A DNA stretch of 64,000 bases. It comes from Bacillota bacterium (GTDB taxonomy: Bacteria; Bacillota; Clostridia; Christensenellales; Aristaeellaceae). The notes beneath the pieces are model-generated. The model did not search any database and was not told where the DNA came from. It saw nothing but the letters and a program-made list of their open reading frames with translations. The position numbers were made by a program, and so were the translations under genes. The DNA lies in contig JAEZRP010000022.1 of assembly GCA_023444095.1 (NCBI GenBank), positions 124,001 through 188,000 on the forward strand, in the 5' to 3' direction. Below are positions 50,284 to 59,109 of this stretch, piece after piece. Each line of letters begins with the position of its first letter. The first letter of the stretch is position 1.

Positions 50284-51273
50284 TTACCCCACAAAGCCCA
50301 GAAGCGCGAGCAGACACAGAAGCGCAGTCACGATATAGTACATCGACACGATGCGCGTCTCGGGCATGCCGCCCAGCTCGAAGTGATGGTGGAGCGGGGC
50401 CATGCGGAACACGCGCTTCCCGTGCGTGAGCTTGAAATAGCCGATCTGGATGATGTCCGAGAGGCTGGAAACCAGCATCGCGAACGCAATGATCGGCAGA
50501 AGCAGCGCGTACCGCGTCACGAGCGCAACGCCCACGAGCGCCCCGCCCACGAAGAACGAACCGATATCCCCCATGATGACGCCCGCCGGATACGAGTTGA
50601 AGCGCAGATAGCCCAGAAGCGAACCGGCCATCGCGCCCGAAAACACGGCGGTGTTGAGAAGGTTCGTCGAGCCCTCCGCGCTCGCGAGCGAGACGCAGAT
50701 GAGCGCCATCGCCGCGAAGTCGATCATGGCGCAGCCGCCGAGAAGGCCGTCCACGCCGTCGAGAAGGTTCGAGGAGTTCACGGTTCCCACGAGGATGAAC
50801 GTCATGAGCGGGATGTACCACCAGCCGAGCTGAAGCTCGATGGATGTAAACGGAACGATGAGCGAAGGCCCGATCGCCGGGTGGTAATAGGCCCAGAAGG
50901 AGATCGCGATCGAGATCAGGATCTGCGGCGCGAGCTTCCCCTTCGCGGTAAGGCCCAGCGAACGCTTTTTTCTTACCTTGATGAGATCGTCGATAAAGCC
51001 GATGAGGCCGAAGCCGACCGCGCAGGCGAACAGAATCAGCAGGAAGTCAAACCGCGCGTCCTCGTATGAAAACGCGACGGAAGCGATGAGCGCGGGCACC
51101 GCGAAGATCACGCCGCCCATGGTGGGGATCCCCTGCTTCTTCTTATGGGTCTCGGGCCCGAGCTCGTAGATCGTCTGGCCGAACTTCATTCTCTTGAGCC
51201 AAGGAATCACGATGGGTCCGAACACGATCGCCATGACAAACGCCGCGAGGATCGTCCAAATCAGCCTTTGCAT
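50284..51273 (-). CDS. mraY: Phospho-MurNAc-pentapeptide transferase (MraY)
   Basis: A 329-aa integral membrane enzyme with about ten TM helices. Signatures are GPETHKKKQGIPTMGG, the metal-binding FIDDLIKV, NSSNLLDGVDGLLGG and the final MAPLHHHFELGG. It makes lipid I from UDP-MurNAc-pentapeptide and undecaprenyl phosphate. It directly follows murE (20 bp); murF, normally between them, is missing. Confidence 0.95.
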   Translation of the reverse strand: MQRLIWTILAAFVMAIVFGPIVIPWLKRMKFGQTIYELGPETHKKKQGIPTMGGVIFAVPALIASVAFSYEDARFDFLLILFACAVGFGLIGFIDDLIKVRKKRSLGLTAKGKLAPQILISIAISFWAYYHPAIGPSLIVPFTSIELQLGWWYIPLMTFILVGTVNSSNLLDGVDGLLGGCAMIDFAAMALICVSLASAEGSTNLLNTAVFSGAMAGSLLGYLRFNSYPAGVIMGDIGSFFVGGALVGVALVTRYALLLPIIAFAMLVSSLSDIIQIGYFKLTHGKRVFRMAPLHHHFELGGMPETRIVSMYYIVTALLCLLALLGFVG

Positions 51274-51293
51274 CTTCTGTTACCTCCAACAAT

Positions 51294-52745
51294 TTACCGG
51301 GACGCGAGCAGCTCCGCCACCACGAGTTTTTCATCGAAGGGGTGTTTTACCCCCCTGATCTCCTGGTAGGTCTCATGTCCCTTTCCCGCAAGCACGACGA
51401 CGTCTCCCGGCTGCGCGATTTCGAGCGCGCGTTTGATCGCCGCGCGGCGGTTCTCAATTACGATATATTCGCACTGCGTCGGCCGAATTCCTTCCTCGAT
51501 CTCGGCGAGAATCTCCATGGGATCTTCATTGCGCGGATTGTCGCTCGTAAGGATGCAGAAGTCCGCGAGCCGCCCGGCGATCTCGCCCATGATGGGCCGC
51601 TTTCCCCTGTCGCGGTCGCCGCCGCAGCCGAAGAGCGCGATCATGCGGCCCTTCGTCGTATCCCGCAGCGCGGTCAGGATGTTCTCAAGCGCGTCCGGCG
51701 AGTGTGCGTAATCGAGGATCACGCGAAAGGGCGTCTCGGTCTCGAGAAGTTCGATCCGTCCCGGCACGTTCCTGACCGCCTCGAGGCCCCGGCGGATGGC
51801 GTCCGGCGGGATGTTCAGCGCGCTCGCGATCCCCGCCGCCAGAAGCGCGTTGTAGACGTTGAAGATGCCCGCGAGCTTCAGCGCGATCTGCACCCGGAAC
51901 CTTTTGTGGTGGCTCAGGATGAAGCTGCAGCCGCGCTCGCCGATCTCGATGTCGTTTGCGTACACGTCTGCCGCCTCGCGGATGCCGATCCTGATCGCGG
52001 GCCTCCCAAGCGCCCTGAGCGCCTCGCCCACGCGGTCGTCGTCGACGTTATAGACGATCTTCTCCGTCATCTCGGGGCGGAAAAACAGCAGTTTGGCCTT
52101 GAAGTAGGAATCCATGTCGCCGAAGAGGTCGATGTGGTCCTGGCTGAAGTTCGTGAACGCGCCGACCTGATAGCGGATGCCCACGAGCCTGTCCATGGCG
52201 AGCGCGTGGGCGGATACTTCCATCACCACGTGCGTCACGCCCTCCGACACCATCCGGGCAAGGAGCTTCTGGACCTCCAACGGGTCGGGCGTCGTAAGGT
52301 GGGTCGGGATGATCTCCGCTCCGATCATGCTGCCGACGGTTCCGATGAGACCCGTCTTGTGCCCCGCCTGCTCAAGGATCGATTTGACGAGGTAGCTGGA
52401 AGTGGTCTTGCCCTTGGTGCCGGTGATGCCGATCATGGTGAGCTTCTCAGACGGATGGCCGTAGAAGCGCCCCGCGATGACGGCGGTTGCCTCTCGCACG
52501 CTCTCCACCAGCACCTGCGGACAATCGATGGGAAGCGTCCTTTCGACGACCAGCGCAACGGCCCCGTTTTTCACGGCCTGCGGCGCGAAGTCATGCGCAT
52601 CCATCCTGAGCCCGGGCGTGCAGAAGAACAGCGCGCCAGGCTCAGCCTTGCGCGAGTCTATTGAAAGATCCGTGATCTCGATCTCTCCGTCGCCCGTCAG
52701 CCCCTGAAGGCCCGGCAAATCCATGGCAAGCGCACTTAGCTTCAT
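51294..52745 (-). CDS. murE: UDP-MurNAc-tripeptide synthetase, meso-DAP adding (MurE)
   Basis: A 483-aa Mur ligase. GITGTKGKTTSSYLVKSILE is the ATP loop, THLTTPDPLEVQ and MEVSAHALAMDR are MurE motifs, and SDNPRNEDP contains the DNPR signature of meso-diaminopimelate specificity. The cell wall is therefore predicted to be DAP-type, not lysine-type. It is the first precursor gene after the PBP. Confidence 0.95.
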   Translation of the reverse strand: MKLSALAMDLPGLQGLTGDGEIEITDLSIDSRKAEPGALFFCTPGLRMDAHDFAPQAVKNGAVALVVERTLPIDCPQVLVESVREATAVIAGRFYGHPSEKLTMIGITGTKGKTTSSYLVKSILEQAGHKTGLIGTVGSMIGAEIIPTHLTTPDPLEVQKLLARMVSEGVTHVVMEVSAHALAMDRLVGIRYQVGAFTNFSQDHIDLFGDMDSYFKAKLLFFRPEMTEKIVYNVDDDRVGEALRALGRPAIRIGIREAADVYANDIEIGERGCSFILSHHKRFRVQIALKLAGIFNVYNALLAAGIASALNIPPDAIRRGLEAVRNVPGRIELLETETPFRVILDYAHSPDALENILTALRDTTKGRMIALFGCGGDRDRGKRPIMGEIAGRLADFCILTSDNPRNEDPMEILAEIEEGIRPTQCEYIVIENRRAAIKRALEIAQPGDVVVLAGKGHETYQEIRGVKHPFDEKLVVAELLASR

Positions 52746-52771
52746 TGGACAATCCCCCTGTAAGTATTTGT

Positions 52772-54895
52772 TTACGGCGGCTCAAACTGAACCGTGATGC
52801 TCGTCGTCGGGACGACCGCCTCGCCCGCACCCGGCGTCTGGGAAACGGCGATTCCGCTTCCGGTCATGGTCATGATGAGCCCGTAGGAACGGATGAGCCG
52901 GTTCGCCTCCGTCACGGAGAGCCCGGTCACGTCCGGGACGTTCACGTACTCCGCGTCGAGCGTGACCCCTTCGACATATAGCATGACCAGCGAACCCTCG
53001 GTCATTCCCGCGCCCGCGGCGGGCAGCTGGTCCTTTACGTACGCGCCCGAGCCGTCGAGCACGTAGTCGAGCCCGGCCTCCTTCACGGCCTTGATGGCGT
53101 CTGTCACCGTCATGCCGGTCACGTCCGGCACGACGACCTCGCGGACCGGCTCCGCGCCCTCGTCCTTCGGGTAACCGAGGTAGACGAGCGACTGCTCGAT
53201 GATCGACTTCGCGTACGGAAGCGCGGTCACGGCGCCGAAGTCGACGCCCACGGCCGCCTTGTCGACGACCACCATCACCGCGATGGCGGGGTTCTCCATG
53301 GGCGCGATCCCGATGAACGAGCCGATGTGCACGTCGTGCGAAACCTGGCCGTCGATGTAGACCTGCGCGGTCCCCGTCTTTCCGCCGATCGTGTAGCCCT
53401 CGATCCGCGCATTCTTTCCGCCGCCCTTCTCGACGACGTATGTGAGAAGCTTGCGCATCGTTTCGCTCGTCTTTTCGGAGATGGGTTGGGAGACGACGGT
53501 GCGTTCGCCACGCTCGATCACTTCCCCGTCCGGGCCGGTTATCTCCTTGACCACGTAGGGCTCCAGGAGGTACCCGCCGTTTACGGTCGCGCACGCGGCG
53601 GTCAGAAGCTGAATGGGCGTCACCGCGATCGACTGGCCAAAGCCCATGCGCGCGAGGTCGCCCCGCTTCACGGCGGACTGCGCGATCAGGATGCCGGTCG
53701 CCTCGCCGGTGATATCGACGCCCGTGGCGCTCCCGATCCCAAATCCGTTCAGGTACTTGTAGAACGTCTGCGATCCGAGCCGCAGTCCCAGCTCCGCGAA
53801 CACGGGGTTGCAGGAGTTCCCGAGCGCCTGGGTGAGCGTCTCCGCGCCGTGCGGGTTTCCCCAGCAGCGGATCTTGCCGCCTTCGACGTAGAGGGAACCC
53901 GAACAGTAAAACCCTTCGTTGACGTTCGTGAGCCCCGCGTCGAGCGCCGAGGCGATGGTCACGATCTTGAAGGTCGAGCCCGGCTCGTAGGCGTCCGTCA
54001 CCGCGCGGTTTCGCATCTGTTCGTTGAGGAGGTCGACGTTATCGCGCGGCGGTTCGTTGAGGTCGAAATCGGGCTTATTGACCATGCCCAGGATCTCGCC
54101 CGTCTGCGGGTTCATGACGATGATGCGGATGCCCTCCGCGCGGTTTACCTCGATGGCCTCGCGCGCGGCCTTTTCGCAGAAACCCTGGATGGTGGCGTCG
54201 ATGGTGAGCGCCACGTCCGAACCGTCCACCGCCTGCACATACTCCGATTCCCCGTAACCCAGCGCGCGGCCCTTGCCGTCGATCTCCCCGAGCACCTTGC
54301 CGCTCTTTCCAGAGAGGTAGTCGTTGAGCGACAGCTCGACGCCCGACTGCCCGATTCCGTCGATGGTCGTGATGCCGATGAGCTGGCTCGCGAACGCGCC
54401 GTAGGGATAGAACCGCTGGCTGTCCTCGTCGAGCACCAGGCCGTTGAGTGCCTTCGACCCCGCCGCCTTGTGCTCCGCGAGCATCATCTTGAGCTGCTGC
54501 GCGGTCTCGCGCGTGAGCTGGCGCTTGAGGATCACCGATGATTTAGACGTATCGGATGCCTTTTTCGCAATCGTTCCCGCGTCGATTCCAAGAATTGGCG
54601 ACAGAATCTCGGAAAGCGCCCCGGCGCTCTCGACCTGGCGGGGATTGACGGACGCTGTATACGCGGTCGCGCTGATGGCGAGCACGTTGCCGTTGCGATC
54701 CGTGATCTCTCCGCGCGCGGGAGAAATCACGCTCTCGCTCGTCCACTGCGCCTGCGCACGGCGCTGCAAATCCTCGGAGGAGAGAACCTGTAAATGCGCA
54801 AGCCGCGCCGAAAGCGCGACAAAGAGCAGCAGGAACGCTGCCATGATGAGCGCGAGGCGGCGGCGGATGAGGGGCCCAGTCAGAACCAAGCGCAT
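52772..54895 (-). CDS. PASTA-domain class B penicillin-binding protein (SpoVD/FtsI-like)
   Basis: A 707-aa transpeptidase. It has an N-terminal TM helix (about 14-33), a pedestal domain (PARGEITDRNGNVLA) and a transpeptidase domain with EPGSTFK (active Ser), GNSCN and GGKTGTAQ. Two C-terminal PASTA domains follow, starting VVVPDVTGMTVTDAI and VNVPDVTGLSVTEAN. The layout matches SpoVD and PASTA PBP2b/2x. Position between ftsL and murE fits the septal transpeptidase acting with FtsW. Whether it is the vegetative FtsI or a sporulation paralogue cannot be read from the window. Confidence 0.93.
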   Translation of the reverse strand: MRLVLTGPLIRRRLALIMAAFLLLFVALSARLAHLQVLSSEDLQRRAQAQWTSESVISPARGEITDRNGNVLAISATAYTASVNPRQVESAGALSEILSPILGIDAGTIAKKASDTSKSSVILKRQLTRETAQQLKMMLAEHKAAGSKALNGLVLDEDSQRFYPYGAFASQLIGITTIDGIGQSGVELSLNDYLSGKSGKVLGEIDGKGRALGYGESEYVQAVDGSDVALTIDATIQGFCEKAAREAIEVNRAEGIRIIVMNPQTGEILGMVNKPDFDLNEPPRDNVDLLNEQMRNRAVTDAYEPGSTFKIVTIASALDAGLTNVNEGFYCSGSLYVEGGKIRCWGNPHGAETLTQALGNSCNPVFAELGLRLGSQTFYKYLNGFGIGSATGVDITGEATGILIAQSAVKRGDLARMGFGQSIAVTPIQLLTAACATVNGGYLLEPYVVKEITGPDGEVIERGERTVVSQPISEKTSETMRKLLTYVVEKGGGKNARIEGYTIGGKTGTAQVYIDGQVSHDVHIGSFIGIAPMENPAIAVMVVVDKAAVGVDFGAVTALPYAKSIIEQSLVYLGYPKDEGAEPVREVVVPDVTGMTVTDAIKAVKEAGLDYVLDGSGAYVKDQLPAAGAGMTEGSLVMLYVEGVTLDAEYVNVPDVTGLSVTEANRLIRSYGLIMTMTGSGIAVSQTPGAGEAVVPTTSITVQFEPP

Positions 54896-54911
54896 CCCTC
54901 CCCGACAGGAT

Positions 54912-55241
54912 TTACCGGGAACCGGTCAATTCTGTCGTATGCGCGGAAAGGTCGGCGTATTCCGAAGGCAGCGAAATGACCCGCAGCTGATCGTCCTCGG
55001 GCCATTGCATGCCCAACGCGAGCGCGCGCTCTTCCACGCGGGAGAGCTGCGCATACTGGGCGATCTTCAGTTCGAGGTTGTCTTTCTCCGCCGAGAGCGT
55101 TCTGATGTCCTTGTTGACCGAGGCGATCTCCTTATTCTTCCCGGAGATCTCCGCCAGCATGCAGATTTGCATGAAAAGCCCGGCGAACAAAAGCGCGCCG
55201 AGCGCGATCCGCGCGATCGCATGTCCGTTTTTTCGTCTCAC
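54912..55241 (-). CDS. ftsL: Cell division protein FtsL
   Basis: A 109-aa bitopic protein: basic N terminus RRKNGHAIAR, a TM helix (about 11-30), then a leucine-zipper-like coiled coil (NKEIASVNKDIRTLSAEKDN) ending VEERALALGMQWPEDDQL. Sequence is poorly conserved, but size, layout and position just before the PBP support FtsL. The start is GTG 55241 with GGGAGG upstream. It follows mraZ after 14 bp. Confidence 0.78.
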   Translation of the reverse strand: MRRKNGHAIARIALGALLFAGLFMQICMLAEISGKNKEIASVNKDIRTLSAEKDNLELKIAQYAQLSRVEERALALGMQWPEDDQLRVISLPSEYADLSAHTTELTGSR

Positions 55242-55255
55242 GCCGCCGCCTCCCG

Positions 55256-55717
55256 TCAGGTGCCGTTGCCAAAGTAGCGATCGTTGACGTATGCCATGAG
55301 GTCCTCCACGTTCTCGCGCGCCGCCGCGAACTGGCGGACGAAGAGGTCCTCGTCCCAGATCTCGAGAAAGCGCCCCACGCCCACGAAGCGGATCGCCTTG
55401 TCCACCCCCGCCTGCTGTCTGAGCGCCTGCGGAATGAGCACGCGGCCCTGCCCGTCGAGCGTCTGCCCTGGATAGGAAAACGCCTTGATGAGCCGGACGT
55501 AGGCCATGCCCTTCGCGTCCGAATCCGGGATACGATTGAGCTTCTCGCCGATCTCGTTCCACTTCTCGGGCGGATAGAGCGCGACCGCGCTGAAGTCGTT
55601 GTTGAGGCCGATCGTGAAGCCCTCGGAGAACGCCTCCCGAAGCGCGGCCGGAATTGTGGCGCGGCCCTTGGGATCAAGGTTATGCGTGTAGTTGCCGGAT
55701 AATTCAACCTGCCCCAA
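55256..55717 (-). CDS. mraZ: Transcriptional regulator MraZ
   Basis: A 153-aa double AbrB-like protein. The two DPKGR/DxxGR motifs are in NYTHNLDPKGRATIPAALR and TLDGQGRVLIPQALR. MraZ binds repeats in its own promoter and tunes the dcw operon. The start is TTG 55717, preceded by GGAGGTGGGGG. In most bacteria rsmH is the next gene; here ftsL follows at once. Confidence 0.92.
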   Translation of the reverse strand: MGQVELSGNYTHNLDPKGRATIPAALREAFSEGFTIGLNNDFSAVALYPPEKWNEIGEKLNRIPDSDAKGMAYVRLIKAFSYPGQTLDGQGRVLIPQALRQQAGVDKAIRFVGVGRFLEIWDEDLFVRQFAAARENVEDLMAYVNDRYFGNGT

Positions 55718-55742
55718 TTGCCCCCACCTCCCGCCGATATGT

Positions 55743-55759
55743 GTGCCACATTATACCAC
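55743..55759 (-). promoter_or_regulatory. mraZ promoter with MraZ-box-like repeats
   Basis: On the minus strand an extended -10 TGGTATAAT (complement of 55749-55757) is embedded in GTGGT-ATAAT-GTGGC, two GTGG boxes with 10-bp spacing, as in known MraZ sites. A further TGGAT lies just upstream. Confidence 0.6.
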
Positions 55760-55827
55760 ATCCAGACATTTTACGCCACTTTTCGACCCCTAATTCATAA
55801 TTTCTTCAAGATTCGCGCAACCGGGAT

Positions 55828-55852
55828 AAAAAAGAGAGAGCCCCGCTCTCCC
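55828..55852 (-). terminator. Terminator after rsfS
   Basis: On the minus strand GAGAGC-GGG-GCTCTC is followed by six T residues. It separates the nadD-rsfS transcript from the dcw operon. Confidence 0.8.
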
Positions 55853-55884
55853 TGATGTCCTATGTGGTTTGGCCAAACGCGGCG

Positions 55885-56250
55885 CTACACCGCGCTCTTT
55901 TCCGGATTGAATTCGACGAGGTTCGTCCCGTCGAGCCAGAGGCGCTCGATGTTGTAGTATTCGCGCTCCTCCGGGTGGAAGACGTGCAGAATGACGGAGG
56001 AAAAGTCGAGCACGACCCAGCGCGACTCGTTCATGCCCTCCCGCCTGCGCGGCTCGATTCCCTTTTCGGTGAGCTTGTCCTCCACGTCCTCCGCGAGCGC
56101 GCGCACGGCCTGTACGTTGCGCCCGGACGCGATCACGAAATAGTCGGCGATCGTCGTCAGGTGGTCCACGCGCAGAATCTGAATATCCTTCGCGCCCTTT
56201 TCATACAGGATGTTTCCGATCGCAAGCGCAAGATCCCTCTGTTTATCCAT
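55885..56250 (-). CDS. rsfS: Ribosomal silencing factor RsfS
   Basis: A 121-aa RsfS/Iojap protein: GAKDIQILRVDHLTTIADYFVIASG, ESRWVVLDFSSVILHVFHPEEREYYNIERLW. It binds ribosomal protein uL14 and blocks subunit joining during starvation. ATG 56250 follows GGAGGAATTGCCG; it overlaps the end of the nadD-yqeK gene by eight bases, so translation is coupled. Confidence 0.94.
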   Translation of the reverse strand: MDKQRDLALAIGNILYEKGAKDIQILRVDHLTTIADYFVIASGRNVQAVRALAEDVEDKLTEKGIEPRRREGMNESRWVVLDFSSVILHVFHPEEREYYNIERLWLDGTNLVEFNPEKSAV

Positions 56251-57364
56251 CGGCAATTCCTCCATCTTCGAGTTCCAATATCATCTCCGCCGTCGCGGGG
56301 TGCGGGCATCTGCCGCGCCTGTCCGTAAAGTCGCAGGTCTGGCGCGCGCATTCCAGGGTCGCCCGCCGGATGTCCGTTTGCGCGAACGCGCGTACCCGCT
56401 CGAGCCCTGGAAAATCCGCTCGGTTCGGCTCGATATAGTCTGCGACGTACACGATCCTCTCGAGAATCCCCATTCCCGGCCCGCCGACGGTGTGCCGCCG
56501 GATGGCGGAAAGCACCTCCGGGTCGCGAACGCCGTAGCGCGTCCGGGCGATGAGCGCCCCGACCGGCGCGTGCAGCACCTGCGGACTCTCCCTCTCGGCT
56601 TCGTCCGCGCCCGCCTCGCCCGCGCGGGCCAGAAGCTGGGCGTCCGAAAGGTCCTTCGCGCAGTCGTGCAGAAGCCCCGCGATCCGCGCCTTTCCGGGCG
56701 CGAGCCCATTTTTGACAGCGAGGCCGACGGACACATCCCGCACGCCCAAAGAGTGCCGGAACCGGTGCGGGCTCAGCCGCGCCGCGAGGTCAGCGATCAG
56801 CTCGTCCTCGGGCAGATTCGAGATGTACAGCCCGCGCGCGTCGATGTAGTCCGCGACGGCCGCCGGAAGGAGGCCGCGCGCGCCCTTTCCCTCCGCGATC
56901 AGATCGCGCGCCGCAGACGAGGAAATGGCGGGAATGTCCGCCTCGATCCGCGCGGCGGGAACGGCGGCCGGGCGGGTTTCGCCGCGCGCGGCGTACGCGA
57001 ACCGGCATAGATCCCTGAGTTCGTCGAAACCGAACCAGTCGGGCAGCCGTTCGACGGCGTCCGCGCCGAGAATGTAGATCAGCTCCGCGCCGGGGTACAG
57101 ACGGCGCAGCGCGCGGACCGTGTCGACGGCGTATGTCGCGCCCGCGCGGGAAATCTCCATCTCGGAGATCTCCGCGTCCCGGAAGGCGGCGCGCGCCATC
57201 AGGAACCGGTCGCCCGCGGCGGCGCGGCATTTCTTGTAGGGCGGGTCTCCCGCGGGCACGATCAGGAGGCGGTCCAGACAGAGCGCCGCGCGGGCGGCCT
57301 GCGCGAGCGCGACGTGCGCGTTGTGCGGCGGGTCAAACGTTCCGCCCAGTATCCCGATGCGCAT
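56243..57364 (-). CDS. nadD: NadD-YqeK fusion: nicotinate-mononucleotide adenylyltransferase with HD hydrolase
   Basis: A 373-aa two-domain protein. Residues 1 to about 180 are NadD: GILGGTFDPPHNAHVALA (HxGH-type, here HNAH), YILGADAVERLPDW, and the ISSSAARDLI motif. The remainder is a YqeK-type HD domain: FRHSLGVRDVSVGLA, GLLHDCAKD (HD metal pair), HAPVGALIARTRYG and IVYVADYIEPNR. YqeK hydrolyses Ap4A and is usually a separate gene next to nadD, so this is a fusion. The start ATG 57364 has GGGAGG. It feeds NAD synthesis and clears dinucleoside polyphosphates. Confidence 0.9.
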   Translation of the reverse strand: MRIGILGGTFDPPHNAHVALAQAARAALCLDRLLIVPAGDPPYKKCRAAAGDRFLMARAAFRDAEISEMEISRAGATYAVDTVRALRRLYPGAELIYILGADAVERLPDWFGFDELRDLCRFAYAARGETRPAAVPAARIEADIPAISSSAARDLIAEGKGARGLLPAAVADYIDARGLYISNLPEDELIADLAARLSPHRFRHSLGVRDVSVGLAVKNGLAPGKARIAGLLHDCAKDLSDAQLLARAGEAGADEAERESPQVLHAPVGALIARTRYGVRDPEVLSAIRRHTVGGPGMGILERIVYVADYIEPNRADFPGLERVRAFAQTDIRRATLECARQTCDFTDRRGRCPHPATAEMILELEDGGIADG

Positions 57365-57391
57365 CAGCCGACCTCCCTTTGTCATGCGTTT

Positions 57392-57420
57392 ATTATACAC
57401 CAAACAGGCCCGCCTGAAAA
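57392..57420 (-). promoter_or_regulatory. nadD promoter
   Basis: On the minus strand TTTTCA (57415-57420) and TATAAT (57392-57397) are 17 bp apart, about 28 bp before the nadD start. Confidence 0.6.
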
Positions 57421-57586
57421 GGAAAATTACGGCACGGCCCGAATACGCGCGAATATTAAGGAAAGAATATTCATGGTGAAGGCGCTCGCAGACGCGCGCC
57501 TGAAGGACGAGGATGCGCAAAGCGCACCGCAGACCGTAACCCGCGCGTTGCACAGCAAGGGGCGGGCGACGCAAGGAGGGTGGAAG

Positions 57587-58333
57587 ATGGGCAAATTCAT
57601 CGACAAGATCGCGCTCACATCGCTGCTCGCGGGCGCGCTGTACCTGTTTTTCATGTCGGCATTCCGCTCGATCCCGCTCGCCGCGGCGGCTGCGTTTCTC
57701 GCGATGGCGATTCTTCGCAAGCTCTCGCGCCGCTTCCCGGAGGACAGGATCGGGAAAAAGCGGCGCGCGCGCAGGGACGCCGCCGACACGCTTGAAGAAT
57801 GGGCGTTTCTGAACCCCGACGAGGCGCGCGAGAACGTGTCGAAGCTGCTCGCGCGCGCGTACCCCGGCCAGATGGACGACGCGAGCCTCACGATCATCTC
57901 CCGACATCCGTCGGGAGGACACGTCACCGTCGACGACGTGACCGGCGAGTGGAAGAGGCGGCGGGGCGGAGGGCGCGCGGTGATCGTGGCGTTCTCAAGG
58001 GCGGACGACCGCGCGGCGGTCCTCGCGGGCGCGCTCCAGAATCCGCGCGTGCGGCTTATCGACGGCCCGCAGCTCGCGGGCCTCATCGCCCAAAACCCGC
58101 CGGAGCGCAAATCGCCCCCGCAGGCGGTCAAAAAGGGCGGTCGGCTCAAGACCCTGCTGCGCGCCGCCGGGCGCGCGAAAGCGGGCCGCTGCCTCGTCTC
58201 CGGCGCGCTGATGTGCCTTGTCTACCTCATCACGGGCATGGAAACCTACCTCGTCGCGGGAGCGTTGCTGCTTCTGATCGCGGGCGCGAGTCTGCGCCGG
58301 AGGGGAAGCCCGACGACGCTGTTCGCGGATTAA
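57587..58333 (+). CDS. Membrane protein with Mrr-like middle domain
   Basis: A 248-aa protein with two N-terminal TM helices (about 8-45), a cytoplasmic middle region (about 60-175) and two C-terminal TM helices (about 198-235). The middle region ends RAVIVAFSRADDRAAVLAG, then VRLIDGPQLAGLIAQN, which resembles the last strands of Mrr-type nuclease domains, but catalytic residues cannot be assigned with confidence. GGAGGG precedes ATG 57587; an in-frame ATG at 57473 would add 38 residues. Function unknown. It is divergent from nadD. Confidence 0.65.
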   Translation: MGKFIDKIALTSLLAGALYLFFMSAFRSIPLAAAAAFLAMAILRKLSRRFPEDRIGKKRRARRDAADTLEEWAFLNPDEARENVSKLLARAYPGQMDDASLTIISRHPSGGHVTVDDVTGEWKRRRGGGRAVIVAFSRADDRAAVLAGALQNPRVRLIDGPQLAGLIAQNPPERKSPPQAVKKGGRLKTLLRAAGRAKAGRCLVSGALMCLVYLITGMETYLVAGALLLLIAGASLRRRGSPTTLFAD

Positions 58334-58358
58334 CCCCGCGTCGAACAGGCGTCCGCTT

Positions 58359-58721
58359 TCAGCTCCCGCCCTCGACGCGCAGGCCGGTGTGGAGCTCCGT
58401 CAGCGGCTCGAGCGCGCCCGCCAGCATCGCGCCCACGTTCGTGCGCGCGTCGTCGGATTCCGGCCTGAAGAGCCCGATACCGGCATCCCGCAGCAGCTTC
58501 GCCGCGTTCTCGCCAAGCAGGGGCGTGACCACCGCATCCGCGCGCAGCCGGACCACGGCCCGCGCCGCACGAATGCCCGCGCCGCCCTCGTCGTTTGCCG
58601 CCGGGTTTTCGACGATCCGCGTGCCGTCCCCGCCCGCATCCACGAGATAGAAATACGGCGCGTGCCCGAAGGACGGACAGACGGTCTCCCTGTCCCGATT
58701 GACCGGCACCAATACGATCAT
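58359..58721 (-). CDS. NifX/NifB-like dinitrogenase cofactor-family protein
   Basis: A 120-aa protein of the NifB/NifX C-terminal family (PF02579 type): VPVNRDRETVCPSFGHAPYFYLVD, then DAVVTPLLGENAAKLLRDAGIGLF. No other nitrogenase gene is present. Such stand-alone members commonly sit beside DUF134 genes, as here with an ATGA overlap, and may bind metal clusters. Confidence 0.8.
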   Translation of the reverse strand: MIVLVPVNRDRETVCPSFGHAPYFYLVDAGGDGTRIVENPAANDEGGAGIRAARAVVRLRADAVVTPLLGENAAKLLRDAGIGLFRPESDDARTNVGAMLAGALEPLTELHTGLRVEGGS

Positions 58722-59089
58722 GGCTCTGCCCCCTTTTCGTGCGAAACGCGCCCCTTGCGGTGCCGCCGGCAACCGCCGCAGCGGCAGGCTTCCTCCAGCC
58801 CGTCGCACAGCCGGTAGTCTCCGCCCTCGATCCGCAGGACCCTGCCGCGCACGAGCGATTGCGCGATCTTGTTCCGCGCGTCCGCGTAGATGCGCTGGAT
58901 GGTGGTGCGCGCGACGTTCATCTGTTCGGCGCATTCCTCCTGCGTATAGCCCTCAAGATCGATCAGCCGGACCGCCTCGTACTCGTCCACGGACATGACG
59001 ACCGCATCCCCGCCCGGCGCGTCGAGGGGTCCGTATCGGCCGCTCTCCGGCAAACAGCAGACCTTGCGCCACTTCCTTGGCCTCGGCAT
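58718..59089 (-). CDS. DUF134 helix-turn-helix protein
   Basis: A 123-aa protein. MPRPRKWRKVCCLP is the DUF134 N terminus. VDEYEAVRLIDLEGYTQEECAEQMNVARTTIQRIY is a sigma-region-4-like helix-turn-helix. A Cys-rich tail CRCGGCRRHRKGR may bind metal. Two GACATxTGTC-type palindromes lie in its promoter, suggesting autoregulation. It probably controls itself and the NifX-like gene. Confidence 0.82.
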   Translation of the reverse strand: MPRPRKWRKVCCLPESGRYGPLDAPGGDAVVMSVDEYEAVRLIDLEGYTQEECAEQMNVARTTIQRIYADARNKIAQSLVRGRVLRIEGGDYRLCDGLEEACRCGGCRRHRKGRVSHEKGAEP

Positions 59090-59109
59090 ACCGTCTCCCC
59101 CTTTATATC

